From: CAZCSK01 sp964501265
GTDB lineage: Bacteria; Actinomycetota; CADDZG01; JAHWKV01
NCBI GenBank assembly: GCA_964501265.1
Contig: CAZCSK010000005.1
Coordinates: forward strand, 18,167 to 82,166
Length of the DNA: 64,000 nucleotides
Direction of reading: 5' to 3'
Positions 41,321 through 48,594 of this stretch are shown in pieces. The notes beneath the pieces are model-generated. The model saw nothing but the letters and a program-made list of their open reading frames with translations. It did no database searches and had not been told where the DNA came from. The position numbers and the translations under genes were made by a program. Within the stretch, counting starts at the first letter, position 1, and the number at the start of each line of letters is the position of its first letter.

Positions 41321-42100
41321 CTATCCCCCAAAACGTCTTATTCGAGCCGAATATTCCTCGACCGCCTCGACGACGTCAGTCTCGGTAAGGTCGGGAAAGA
41401 ACTTGGGTGAGAAAATCATCTCAGCGTACGCGGCTTGAATCGGCAAGAAACCTGACGATCGCATTTCGCCCGAGGTCCGGAGCACGATGTCGGGATTTGG
41501 ATGCGGTTGTCCCTCGGTGTCGAGGTAGGCCCTGATGTCGAGACTCGTCGCTGCCGCACCGCTTAACTGCGCTTGCGCTGCCATCGCCCTCGCCGCTCTT
41601 TGAATCTCGTCAGCTCCCCCATAGTTGATCGCCAGGTTGACCACGTTTCGTTCGAAAGCGGCGGTCTTGTCTTGAATCTCGCGCAGGGCGGTTACGAGCG
41701 AGTGCGGCATTCCGTCCGCAAAGCCCGCCGCCGCGGCCGTTTCCTCGGCTCCTTCGGGGACCCCGTCAACACGTCCCAGGTGAACGACGCGCACTTCCTC
41801 TTCTATTGCCTCCGGCAAGAGGTCGTCGAGCCATTTCTCATATAGAAGCATCAGCGCAGAGACTTGATCCGGCGATCGCCGCCAGTTCTCCGTCGAGAAC
41901 GCCCAGACCGTCATGGTGTGTATTCCGATCCGACGGCAAAAACGGGAGAGGCGTTTTGCGACTTCAAGGCCTGCCCTGTGCCCTTCCATCACCGACAAGT
42001 CGGCTTCTTCGGCCCACCGGCGATTACCGTCGGGAATGACTGCGAGATGATGCGGAATGGTCGCTGTGGCCAGGCGTTTGATTGCTGCTTGTACTTCCAT
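41321..42100 (-). CDS. uppS: Isoprenyl (undecaprenyl) diphosphate synthase, cis-prenyltransferase
   Basis: Adds isoprene units in cis to allylic diphosphates to make lipid carriers for the cell wall. The 259-residue protein has LAVIPDGNRRWA (catalytic Asp), MTVWAFSTENWRR, NLAINYGGADEI and the C-terminal RTSGEMRSSGFLPIQAAYAE. In the last motif the usual LSNFLLWQ is replaced by SSGFLPIQ, a variation also seen in some short-chain cis-prenyl synthases, so product length is uncertain. The ATG at 42100 lies 8 bases beyond the upstream stop. It is in the isoprenoid operon. Confidence 0.9.
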   Translation of the reverse strand: MEVQAAIKRLATATIPHHLAVIPDGNRRWAEEADLSVMEGHRAGLEVAKRLSRFCRRIGIHTMTVWAFSTENWRRSPDQVSALMLLYEKWLDDLLPEAIEEEVRVVHLGRVDGVPEGAEETAAAAGFADGMPHSLVTALREIQDKTAAFERNVVNLAINYGGADEIQRAARAMAAQAQLSGAAATSLDIRAYLDTEGQPHPNPDIVLRTSGEMRSSGFLPIQAAYAEMIFSPKFFPDLTETDVVEAVEEYSARIRRFGG

Positions 42101-42110
42101 TACCTGACGC

Positions 42111-43169
42111 TCAAGAAAGTTCGGGCACGCGGGCAACGACGCTGTGCGCCAGTTTCTCCAGCGTGGAGCGAGCGGCACAATCCGGGACGGTTATGAGCGC
42201 ACGCAACGCCTCATCGAGATACATTTGGGCGCGCGACATTGCCTTTGCAAAAGATCCCGCCGCTACCGTTGCGGATAGCACCGCATCCACGTCGACTTCA
42301 GGAGCCGCCAGCAGATCAGCGATTGCAGCATCGGCTGCCACGGCATAGATCACGGGCAACGTGTAAACGCCGTCGCGCAAGTCGGTGCCGGGCGCCTTTC
42401 CCAGGGCCTCGGGGCTGGCCGCAAGATCCAAGAGATCGTCAGCAATCTGAAATGCAAATCCGAGGTTGCGACCAAACATTTGCATTGCATCTACCACGCT
42501 TGACGGACATTCACCCAGGGACGCGCCGAATAAAGTGCATGTTTCCATCAATGACACCGTTTTACCGTCGATCGTCGCAAAGTAGTGCTCCTCTGACCGA
42601 TTCGGATCGTAGATCGACTGCAGCTCCGTCAATTGGCCGGCTACGACTTTCGCAATTGCGGTCGCCAGAACCTCCGGTACTATCCCGCCTACATTCGCCG
42701 CGAGGCTCGAAGCCTTCGCGAAGAGATAATCGCCAGCAAGGATCGCCACCTTGTTGCCCCACATCTGATTGGCGCTCGTTACGCCCCTGCGCGTAGTGGC
42801 CTCATCGATGACGTCGTCGTGATAAAGCGTCGCCAGGTGCGTGAGTTCGGCAGCCGCCGCAGTGTAGTCGACGTTCTGATTGGGTCCTTCCCCGAGTTGC
42901 GAAGCCAGCAAAGTGAGAGCCGGACGGATTCGCTTACCCCCGGCCCGCGCCAAATGCGTTGTGAACTCCGTGAATACGTCTCCTATCCCCCGTTGATTTG
43001 GGGGGTTCGCAGCTTCTGGCGCGCCTGCCTCATACCTCCGGGCCGCCGCTACCCCCCCGGGCCCCCCGGCCACCGCCGCCGTATCCACCATTATTTTTTC
43101 GACCCGTTCGAGGTCGGAGGAAATGGGATCCAGCACGTCGCCAGCTTGATCTCGGAAAAGCGCTTCCAT
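42111..43169 (-). CDS. Trans-polyprenyl diphosphate synthase with repeat-encoded insertion
   Basis: Elongates isoprenyl diphosphates for quinones or carotenoids. The 352-residue protein has GGKRIRPALTLLA, the first aspartate-rich motif LYHDDVIDEATTRRG and the second FQIADDLLDLA. Residues of about 35-57 (GGPGGVAAARRYEAGAPEAA and NPP) are encoded exactly by a 68-bp mobile-type repeat (43000-43067) placed between the first helix and FTEFTTHLARAGGK. The core is intact, so the enzyme is probably active despite the insertion. The ATG at 43169 follows the yjbQ stop at 43178. Product length (C30-C40) is not certain. Confidence 0.92.
   Translation of the reverse strand: MEALFRDQAGDVLDPISSDLERVEKIMVDTAAVAGGPGGVAAARRYEAGAPEAANPPNQRGIGDVFTEFTTHLARAGGKRIRPALTLLASQLGEGPNQNVDYTAAAAELTHLATLYHDDVIDEATTRRGVTSANQMWGNKVAILAGDYLFAKASSLAANVGGIVPEVLATAIAKVVAGQLTELQSIYDPNRSEEHYFATIDGKTVSLMETCTLFGASLGECPSSVVDAMQMFGRNLGFAFQIADDLLDLAASPEALGKAPGTDLRDGVYTLPVIYAVAADAAIADLLAAPEVDVDAVLSATVAAGSFAKAMSRAQMYLDEALRALITVPDCAARSTLEKLAHSVVARVPELS
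43000..43067 (-). repeat. 68-bp palindromic repeat, copy D, in-frame inside polyprenyl synthase gene
   Basis: In the gene's own direction it begins GGGGGGCCCGGGGGGGTAGC exactly on a codon boundary and ends GCGCGCCAGAAGCTGCGAAC plus a C-run. The frame gives GGPGGVAA-n-GAPEAANPP, the same peptide ends as copy C at 46298-46365. Only the central 20 or so bases differ. The surrounding enzyme is intact and in frame. Confidence 0.92.
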
Positions 43170-43177
43170 TAGTAAAC

Positions 43178-43624
43178 CTAGATCCCGCAAATCTGAATCA
43201 GAACTTCGCGGTCGCGGGGGCAGTCGAAGTCGACAAACATGATCCTCTGCCAGCGGCCGAGAAGAAGTGCACCTTCTCCGACAGGAATGTATTCGGAAGC
43301 ATGACCCGCAATCATGCGGCGGATGTGGGCATGGGCGTTCTTAGTTTCGTCGTCGTGCAAGTTTTCAGTGCGAATGTTGAAGTCGTCATGCATGTAGTTG
43401 TCGAGCTTGGGCACGAGTCGCTGCATCGTGGCATCGACATCGGCAAGAAGACCGGTCTCCTTCTCATTCACCAAAACGGCACACGTCGTGTGCGGTGAAA
43501 ATACTAGGGCGTAGCCCTCTTCTATTCCTGAATCCAGGAGGGCTTTCTCGACGTCGGCGGTGATGTCAATCACGTCAAACTCCCGAGTAGTTCTTATCTG
43601 CAACTTGTCACGGTGGATCTTCAC
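43178..43624 (-). CDS. yjbQ: YjbQ family protein (UPF0047)
   Basis: A 148-residue UPF0047 protein. It shows the conserved FDVIDITADVEKALLDSG, FSPHTTCAVLVNEKETGL, DNYMHDDFN, NAHAHIRRMIAG and GRWQRIMFVDFDCPRDREV. Histidines in these motifs bind a metal or phosphate. Some members can replace thiamine-phosphate synthase in vivo, so it may be relevant to the thiamine genes in this window, but its normal role is unsettled. It uses a GTG start at 43624 and lies between ispH and the polyprenyl synthase in one operon. Confidence 0.9.
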   Translation of the reverse strand: MKIHRDKLQIRTTREFDVIDITADVEKALLDSGIEEGYALVFSPHTTCAVLVNEKETGLLADVDATMQRLVPKLDNYMHDDFNIRTENLHDDETKNAHAHIRRMIAGHASEYIPVGEGALLLGRWQRIMFVDFDCPRDREVLIQICGI

Positions 43625-43651
43625 GGGGCTCCCTTCGGTTGAGGCAAGATA

Positions 43652-44581
43652 TCAAGTGACGCTTGCCGGCAGCGGAAAATGTACGTCCTCTATTGCAACG
43701 CTTACTTCTTCGACTTGCACTATGCCTCTGTCGGCGAGATATTTGACTACGCGGTCGACCAAGACTTCCGGCGTTGAGGCCCCCGAGGAAATGCCGATGA
43801 TTGCGGCGCTCTCGATCCAATTCGGATCTATCGACCTCTCATCTTCGATCAAAAAGGCCTTGGTTCCCTCGTCTCGGGCCACCTCTACAAGACGGTTCGA
43901 ATTCGATGAATTCTGAGAACCTACGACGAGCACAAGGTCCGCTCGCTGTGCTATCTCTTTCACCGCCTGTTGGCGGTTCTGACTCGCATAGCAAATGTCG
44001 TCTTTGGTGGGACCAGCGATACGTGGGAACTGCCGTCGGAGCGCCTCGACGACCTCTCTTGTGTCGTCCACGGCCAGCGTCGTCTGAGAGATGAAAGCAA
44101 CGTTGTCTGGGTCGGCAACCTTTAGCCCGGCCACGTCCTCGGGGCGCTCCAAGACGATCGTCTGATCGGGCGCCTGGCCGGAGGTCCCTTCGACTTCCTC
44201 GTGCCCATTGTGTCCAATTAGAAAGATGGTTCTACCCTGCTTGGCGAACCTGCGCGCTTCAACGTGGACTTTGGTTACAAGGGGGCACGTGGCGTCGATC
44301 ACAGTGATGTTTCGGGCTTTGGCGTTTGCGTAAACGGTCGGCGCAACGCCATGGGCGGAGAGCACACAAATCGATCCCGGCGGGACATCTTCTTCCGATT
44401 CGACAAAGATCGCTCCCTTTTCTTCGAGTTGCGTCACAACGTGACTGTTGTGGACGATCTGCTTGCGAACGTAGACCGGCGGGCCGTAGCGGTCGAGCGC
44501 GCGCTGCACGATTTCAACGGCGCGGTCCACTCCCGCGCACCAGCCGCGGGGGGCGGCGATCAAGATCCTCTTGTCCGTCAT
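43652..44581 (-). CDS. ispH: 4-hydroxy-3-methylbut-2-enyl diphosphate reductase
   Basis: Last step of the MEP pathway, forming IPP and DMAPP. The 309-residue iron-sulfur enzyme carries the three cluster cysteines in PRGWCAGVDRA, VIDATCPLVTKVH and DDICYASQNRQ. VHNSHVVTQLEEKGA, LIGHNGHEEVEG and VVGSQNSSNSNRLVEVA provide substrate contacts. The ATG at 44581 overlaps the ispG stop by four bases (ATGA). Its neighbours ispG, polyprenyl synthase and uppS make one isoprenoid operon. Confidence 0.95.
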   Translation of the reverse strand: MTDKRILIAAPRGWCAGVDRAVEIVQRALDRYGPPVYVRKQIVHNSHVVTQLEEKGAIFVESEEDVPPGSICVLSAHGVAPTVYANAKARNITVIDATCPLVTKVHVEARRFAKQGRTIFLIGHNGHEEVEGTSGQAPDQTIVLERPEDVAGLKVADPDNVAFISQTTLAVDDTREVVEALRRQFPRIAGPTKDDICYASQNRQQAVKEIAQRADLVLVVGSQNSSNSNRLVEVARDEGTKAFLIEDERSIDPNWIESAAIIGISSGASTPEVLVDRVVKYLADRGIVQVEEVSVAIEDVHFPLPASVT

Positions 44582-45666
44582 TTCGTAGCTGCCGTCGTCT
44601 GACTCGCCGCCACTTTGATTGCTTCTTCGATGAGGGCGTCGACCATCTTGTCCGCAGGGACCCACCCAATCTGCTTGCCCTTCGAGAAAAGAAGTCCGCG
44701 GCCCGGTCCCGCGGCAATCCCCACGTCGGCCTCGCGGGCCTCGCCTGGCCCGTTGACTTCGCAGCCCATGACGGCTACCTGAATAGGAGGAAGTTTCAGT
44801 TCGAGCAACCTGTCCTGCACCTGCTTTGTCAATGCGATCACGTCGAGTTCCGCTCTTCCGCACGATGGGCATGCCACAAGATCGAGGAGTGACTTGCGAA
44901 GTCCGAGAGCTTGAAGAATCTGCTTCGCAATCTTGATCTCCTCGACCGGGTCGGCTGTCAGCGAAACGCGGATCGTGTCCCCTATGCCTTCAGCGAGCAG
45001 TGTACCGATACCAATAGCCGACTTCATGATGCCAAACGGCGGGGGCCCCGCCTCGGTCACACCCAAGTGCAGCGGGTAGTCGACCTTGCTCGCAAGAATG
45101 CGATATGCCTCGATCATCTGCGGAACGTTCTGGTGCTTGACAGAAATCTTTATATCGCCGAATCCTTCATCCTCGAGAATCCGAACCTCGTCGAGCGCGC
45201 TTTCTACAAGCGCTTCGGGAGTTGGCCCGCCGTACTTTGCGATCAAGCGCTTGTCCAGGGACCCGGCGTTTACCCCCACTCTTATGGGGACGCCGCGATC
45301 CTTCGCCTCCCTGACGACAGTTCGTATCTGATCGGGATCGCGGATGTTGCCGGGATTCAGCCGCAACCCTTGGACGCCCGCCTCCAGCGCCAACATGGCC
45401 AACCGGTACGAAAAGTGGATGTCGGCGATGATCGGGACACCGGCCTCCTTTACGATCTCGGGTAGCGCCCGAGCGTCTTTCTCGTGAGGAACCGCTACCC
45501 GGACGATGTCCCCGCCCTGCGTGGCGATGGCGTGCGCCTGAATCAGCGTGGCTTGCACGTCTTCGGTCTTGGTAATGGTCATCGATTGAATCGAAACGGG
45601 GGCCCCGCCCCCGATGGGGACGTTGCCGACTCGCAACTGTCTGGACTGCCTGCGCTCGGTGATCAT
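44578..45666 (-). CDS. ispG: 4-hydroxy-3-methylbut-2-en-1-yl diphosphate synthase
   Basis: Penultimate MEP-pathway enzyme, converting MEcPP to HMBPP. The 362-residue protein shows VSIQSMTITKTEDVQATL, PIIADIHFSYRLA and RLNPGNIRD in the barrel. The C-terminal [4Fe-4S] ligands lie in LVACPSCGRAELD and VAVMGCEVNGPGEAREADVG. The ATG at 45666 was chosen over an upstream one because homologues begin with RRQSRQLRVGNVPIGGGAP. It is the first gene of a run of at least nine co-directional genes down to 39079. A palindromic family 3 repeat lies just upstream. Confidence 0.95.
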   Translation of the reverse strand: MITERRQSRQLRVGNVPIGGGAPVSIQSMTITKTEDVQATLIQAHAIATQGGDIVRVAVPHEKDARALPEIVKEAGVPIIADIHFSYRLAMLALEAGVQGLRLNPGNIRDPDQIRTVVREAKDRGVPIRVGVNAGSLDKRLIAKYGGPTPEALVESALDEVRILEDEGFGDIKISVKHQNVPQMIEAYRILASKVDYPLHLGVTEAGPPPFGIMKSAIGIGTLLAEGIGDTIRVSLTADPVEEIKIAKQILQALGLRKSLLDLVACPSCGRAELDVIALTKQVQDRLLELKLPPIQVAVMGCEVNGPGEAREADVGIAAGPGRGLLFSKGKQIGWVPADKMVDALIEEAIKVAASQTTAATK

Positions 45667-45722
45667 CCACCCCCATGCTCCCAGGCAAACGAGAACTGAG
45701 CAAGTGCTCAAAACGTCCGTCC

Positions 45723-45796
45723 TCGCTGAAACGGAGGAATCGCGACCCCCTACGACGCTGTGGGTCCGGAGGACGGGGGTCGCGCAATTCGAGCAC
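45723..45796 (+). repeat. Palindromic repeat family 3, copy 1
   Basis: The segment starts TCGCTGAAACGGAGGAATCG and ends GGTCGCGCAATTCGAGCAC. A perfect 10-bp inverted repeat CGCGACCCCC / GGGGGTCGCG lies inside it. A second copy is found at 56009-56076, sharing CGCTGAAACGG, CCGGAGGACGGGG and TCGCGCA. It sits upstream of ispG and might affect its transcription. Confidence 0.75.
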
Positions 45797-45856
45797 TGGC
45801 CAACGTAGGAGCAAAAACTCGCCCCTGGTTCTAAGGTTAGGCAATATCATGGACGA

Positions 45857-46075
45857 ATGTTGCTCCCCTCGCCTACGGATCTTGAGCAATGGGAGGCGGA
45901 GTTCGACGCTGCCCGGCAACGACCGCTCAGGATCCGGCTGCACTACAGCTTCATCCGGACCTACAAACCGGTTTTGGATGATGCCCCATTCCGATCATTT
46001 GCAACGACCGCTCAATATCGAAAGTGGTGCGAGCAACATCTCCCCAGCTGGCTGGGCTATGGCCGCGAGGTTTGA
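45857..46075 (+). CDS. Small protein paired with a nucleotidyltransferase (toxin-antitoxin-like)
   Basis: A 72-residue protein rich in aromatic residues, ending APFRSFATTAQYRKWCEQHL and PSWLGYGREV. Its 3' end overlaps the start of the nucleotidyltransferase gene by 17 bases. The arrangement of a small partner gene overlapping a nucleotidyltransferase resembles toxin-antitoxin modules of the minimal-nucleotidyltransferase kind, but I do not recognise the small protein's family. Because the partner gene is broken, the pair is probably not functional as a unit. Confidence 0.5.
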   Translation: MLLPSPTDLEQWEAEFDAARQRPLRIRLHYSFIRTYKPVLDDAPFRSFATTAQYRKWCEQHLPSWLGYGREV

Positions 46076-46615
46076 CTACCCCCAAGCGGAGGAGATTCAG
46101 GACTGCTTTAGTCGTCACGGAGTTCGTTACCTTTTTATAGGCAAGGCGGGGGCGATTCTGTTGGGATTTCCCGATACCACCAAGACGCTGACCTTTTTGT
46201 CGATAAGACAAAGCAAAATGCCGCTGCCTTAGTCGACGCGCTTTCAGATCTCGGATTTGAACTCACCGATCAGCAAGCAGGCGAGATCCGCGGCAGCGGG
46301 GGGCCCGGGGGGGTAGCAGCCCCCTTAGGTACGGACCCGGGCGCGCCAGAAGCTGCGAACCCCCCGAAGTCAGATAAAGACTTTATTCAACTAAAGAACG
46401 GCCCATTCGACCTTGACTTGATTTTTGCCCCGGACGGTATTGAAAACTTTGAGCAGGCATGGCTTCGCAGGGTTGAGGTGGAAGGCTTTCCGATATGCCA
46501 TCCGGATGACATCATCGCAAGTAAGGAGGCCGCCAACCGCGCCCGAGATCGAGAGAGCCTCCCGCGCCTCAGAGCCTTTCGAGATTACTGGTTACGACAG
46601 CCGAGGGATTCGTAA
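46059..46615 (+). pseudogene. Nucleotidyltransferase gene broken by a frameshift and carrying a 68-bp repeat
   Basis: The first frame encodes MAARFDYPQAEEIQDCFSRH and GVRYLFIGKAGAILLGFPDTTK, the start of a nucleotidyltransferase fold. Near 46185 one base (a G) is missing; restoring it gives KDADLFVDKTKQNAAALVDA, the usual catalytic TxDaDL region. The second frame then runs to a stop at 46613-46615 and includes FDLDLIFAPDGIENFEQAWL. Within it a 68-bp repeat adds about 23 residues in frame between GEIRGS and KSDKDFIQL. The frameshift may be real decay or a sequencing error. Confidence 0.8.
46298..46365 (+). repeat. 68-bp palindromic repeat, copy C, in-frame inside nucleotidyltransferase gene
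   Basis: It begins GGGGGGCCCGGGGGGGTAGC on a codon boundary and ends GCGCGCCAGAAGCTGCGAAC plus C-run. In the host frame it encodes GGPGGVAA-n-GAPEAANPP, identical at both ends to copy D in the polyprenyl synthase gene and in the same orientation. The variable middle is CCCTTAGGTACGGACCC. Confidence 0.92.
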
Positions 46616-46619
46616 GACT

Positions 46620-47744
46620 TCAAAAGAGCGGCCTGGCGGCGATGAATACGACCGTTGCCACGAACAGGCCGGCCCCCGACATCGCCGCCAGGAAGACCCT
46701 CAGGGCCCGGCGGGACAAGGGCAGCCTGCCGTAGACTGCGAACAAAGGGAACAGAGCCAGCACAAAACGCGGAACTGCCATCGCCGGCCTGGGCGCGAAC
46801 GGCGTTGACAGAACCAAAAGAAGAATCGCTGCTCCGTAGAGCGCCATAGCCCATCCCGTCAGACGATCTTTGAGACCTCGGCGGACCAGCACGACCAGCA
46901 CGATGCCAAAGAGGAGTGCCACTAGATCGAACAATAAATAAGGCAGAAGAGATGAGTTGGCGAACTCGAACGGGACTGTGAAACTTCTGATCAGCGTGGC
47001 ACCGAAGAAGGTAGGGCTGCGTTGCCAGATCGATTGAACGTTTATGGCTGCAAGTGGATCCCCTGTCCTTAATGCCGCAAATGCTCCCCACGCGAGTGCG
47101 CCGGCAATCGGCCCCGCGGGCGCTAACCATCGTCCACGTCCCCGCGCCCTATAGGCATAGGCCAATAACGGTATTACCATGAAGATGCCGAAGGGCCGGG
47201 AGAGTGCGGCAACTGCGCCGGCCACGCCGGCCAGCTTGAAGCGCCCGGACGCCGCTGCAAGAAGCGCTCCTGAACCCGCCGCTAGGAGCATGCATTCGCC
47301 GTAGGGAGCAATCAAGAAGAAGGAAGTCGGGAACAGGGCGAGACCGACTACCCCTGCACGCGCTGCGGCTGAAGTAGAGGCCATTTCGATCCACCGATGC
47401 AGGAAAACAAAGCCCGCCAAGATCGCGCCGCTTGCTACCACCAAACCAGCAACCAGTTCGCTCGGCATGAAGAAGCCAACAACTCTCGTCGCCAGGGGAA
47501 AAGCGGGAAAGAAAGCGAAGGTGGCCAACGAATCTCCGTAGCCGTGTTTTGCGATCTTTAAATACCAAAGCGCATCGGCTCGCAGCCACGCCTCGAAGAA
47601 AGCGTGCGTCTCGGGCGGTTCGTATCCGGGCACCGGGACGGTGACTCCGGCGGGTACATAGTTGATCGAGTAAAAGGCCGCCGCAGTCACGATCAGCTGC
47701 AGAGCAAGCCAGGCAATGAGCCCCCAACGAAGGGCGGATTTCAT
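46620..47744 (-). CDS. PIG-V-like membrane mannosyltransferase
   Basis: A 374-residue GT-C type glycosyltransferase with about ten hydrophobic helices. The first large loop carries FFEAWLRADALWYLKIAKHG and then YG, matching the W-D-x-x-WY-x-x-IA-x-x-GY pattern of PIG-V and related mannosyltransferases, with the catalytic acidic residue. LFPTSFFLIAPYGE and ALSRPFGIFMVIPL are further conserved blocks. It likely uses a polyprenyl-phosphate sugar to glycosylate a lipid or protein outside the cytoplasm. It starts 11 bases after the stop of the ECF S gene, so it may be transcribed with the B12 operon. Confidence 0.82.
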   Translation of the reverse strand: MKSALRWGLIAWLALQLIVTAAAFYSINYVPAGVTVPVPGYEPPETHAFFEAWLRADALWYLKIAKHGYGDSLATFAFFPAFPLATRVVGFFMPSELVAGLVVASGAILAGFVFLHRWIEMASTSAAARAGVVGLALFPTSFFLIAPYGECMLLAAGSGALLAAASGRFKLAGVAGAVAALSRPFGIFMVIPLLAYAYRARGRGRWLAPAGPIAGALAWGAFAALRTGDPLAAINVQSIWQRSPTFFGATLIRSFTVPFEFANSSLLPYLLFDLVALLFGIVLVVLVRRGLKDRLTGWAMALYGAAILLLVLSTPFAPRPAMAVPRFVLALFPLFAVYGRLPLSRRALRVFLAAMSGAGLFVATVVFIAARPLF

Positions 47745-47754
47745 GCCGACGAGG

Positions 47755-48594
47755 TTATGCGATTAAACCCTCGAAAAGACACTCTTGAGTCAGATCCACC
47801 GTGAACCGGTCTCTGTAGCGCACCAAGACGGCAGTCAATGGCGGCCCGAGAACTGCCAGCGCAATCACGTTGACCACTCCCCCGAACGCGTCCCACGCAA
47901 ACGAAGTGAGCAGGTAGAAGGATTTGTAATGCCGCAGGGTCTCCGCAACGCCAAGGCCGGGGGTCCACCCGATGGCCGAAGGATTGGCCACGAGCGGCCA
48001 GAAGTAAAGATTCAAAACCGCCCCGTAGAAGAGGGCCGCCACATAACCGTAGATGGCAAGCGCCACGAGGCCAACGCGGCGACGATGTGCGAGCGGCTTT
48101 AAAAGGCCCGCCCCCGCTGCGACCCATCCCATCGCCCACATCTGAAATGGGACCCAGGGTCCGATGCCTCCGGTGATCACCGCCGAAACAAGCATCGCGA
48201 TCGCCCCCAGCACGAATCCAAAGGAACTTCCAAAAACGTATCCCGCCACGATTGGAATGATGTAGACAAGGTTGGCGCCCGCCAGGCTGATGGGAATGCG
48301 CATAACTGCGGCGAGCGCGGCGAGTACTCCAAGCAGTGCAATCGCCTTCGAATCCAATTTGCCACCAGATGCCTCAGAAACGGCCACTGCAATCAGCATC
48401 GCCGTCAGCAGAACCATCAACCACACCGCATCGGGTGAGCGGGCCGAAGATTCGGTTGTTGCGGGGGCCGCAAGAAAGAACGGCATGGCGAAGGCCAGCA
48501 CGCCGGCAAGATTCACCGCAAAAAAAGGCATTACTCCCCACCTTGTGCGGCGCGAGACAGGGAGGTGTCGGGGTGTCGCGGCCTCCGCGTTCAC
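47755..48594 (-). CDS. ECF transporter substrate-binding (S) component, predicted cobalamin-specific
   Basis: A 279-residue integral membrane protein with about seven to eight helices. The core IPISLAGANLVYIIPIVAGY followed by VFGSSFGFVLGAIAMLVSAV matches ECF S components, with small residues lining the T-contact helix. The C-terminal region ends TVDLTQECLFEGLIA. It lies downstream of the EcfA and EcfT genes and the B12 riboswitch, so cobalamin (CbrT-like) is the probable substrate. The N-terminal codons overlap a family 2 repeat (48561-48586). GTG start overlapping the EcfA stop. Confidence 0.8.
   Translation of the reverse strand: MNAEAATPRHLPVSRRTRWGVMPFFAVNLAGVLAFAMPFFLAAPATTESSARSPDAVWLMVLLTAMLIAVAVSEASGGKLDSKAIALLGVLAALAAVMRIPISLAGANLVYIIPIVAGYVFGSSFGFVLGAIAMLVSAVITGGIGPWVPFQMWAMGWVAAGAGLLKPLAHRRRVGLVALAIYGYVAALFYGAVLNLYFWPLVANPSAIGWTPGLGVAETLRHYKSFYLLTSFAWDAFGGVVNVIALAVLGPPLTAVLVRYRDRFTVDLTQECLFEGLIA
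48561..48586 (+). repeat. Family 2 GC repeat inside the 5' end of the ECF S gene
   Basis: GGAGGTGTCGGGGTGTCGCG followed by GCCTCC contains the GGTGTCGGGGTGTCGCG core seen in the tandem array at 14092-14189. The terminal GGAGG/CCTCC can pair. It encodes residues EAATPRHLP near the N-terminus of the S component. Confidence 0.6.
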
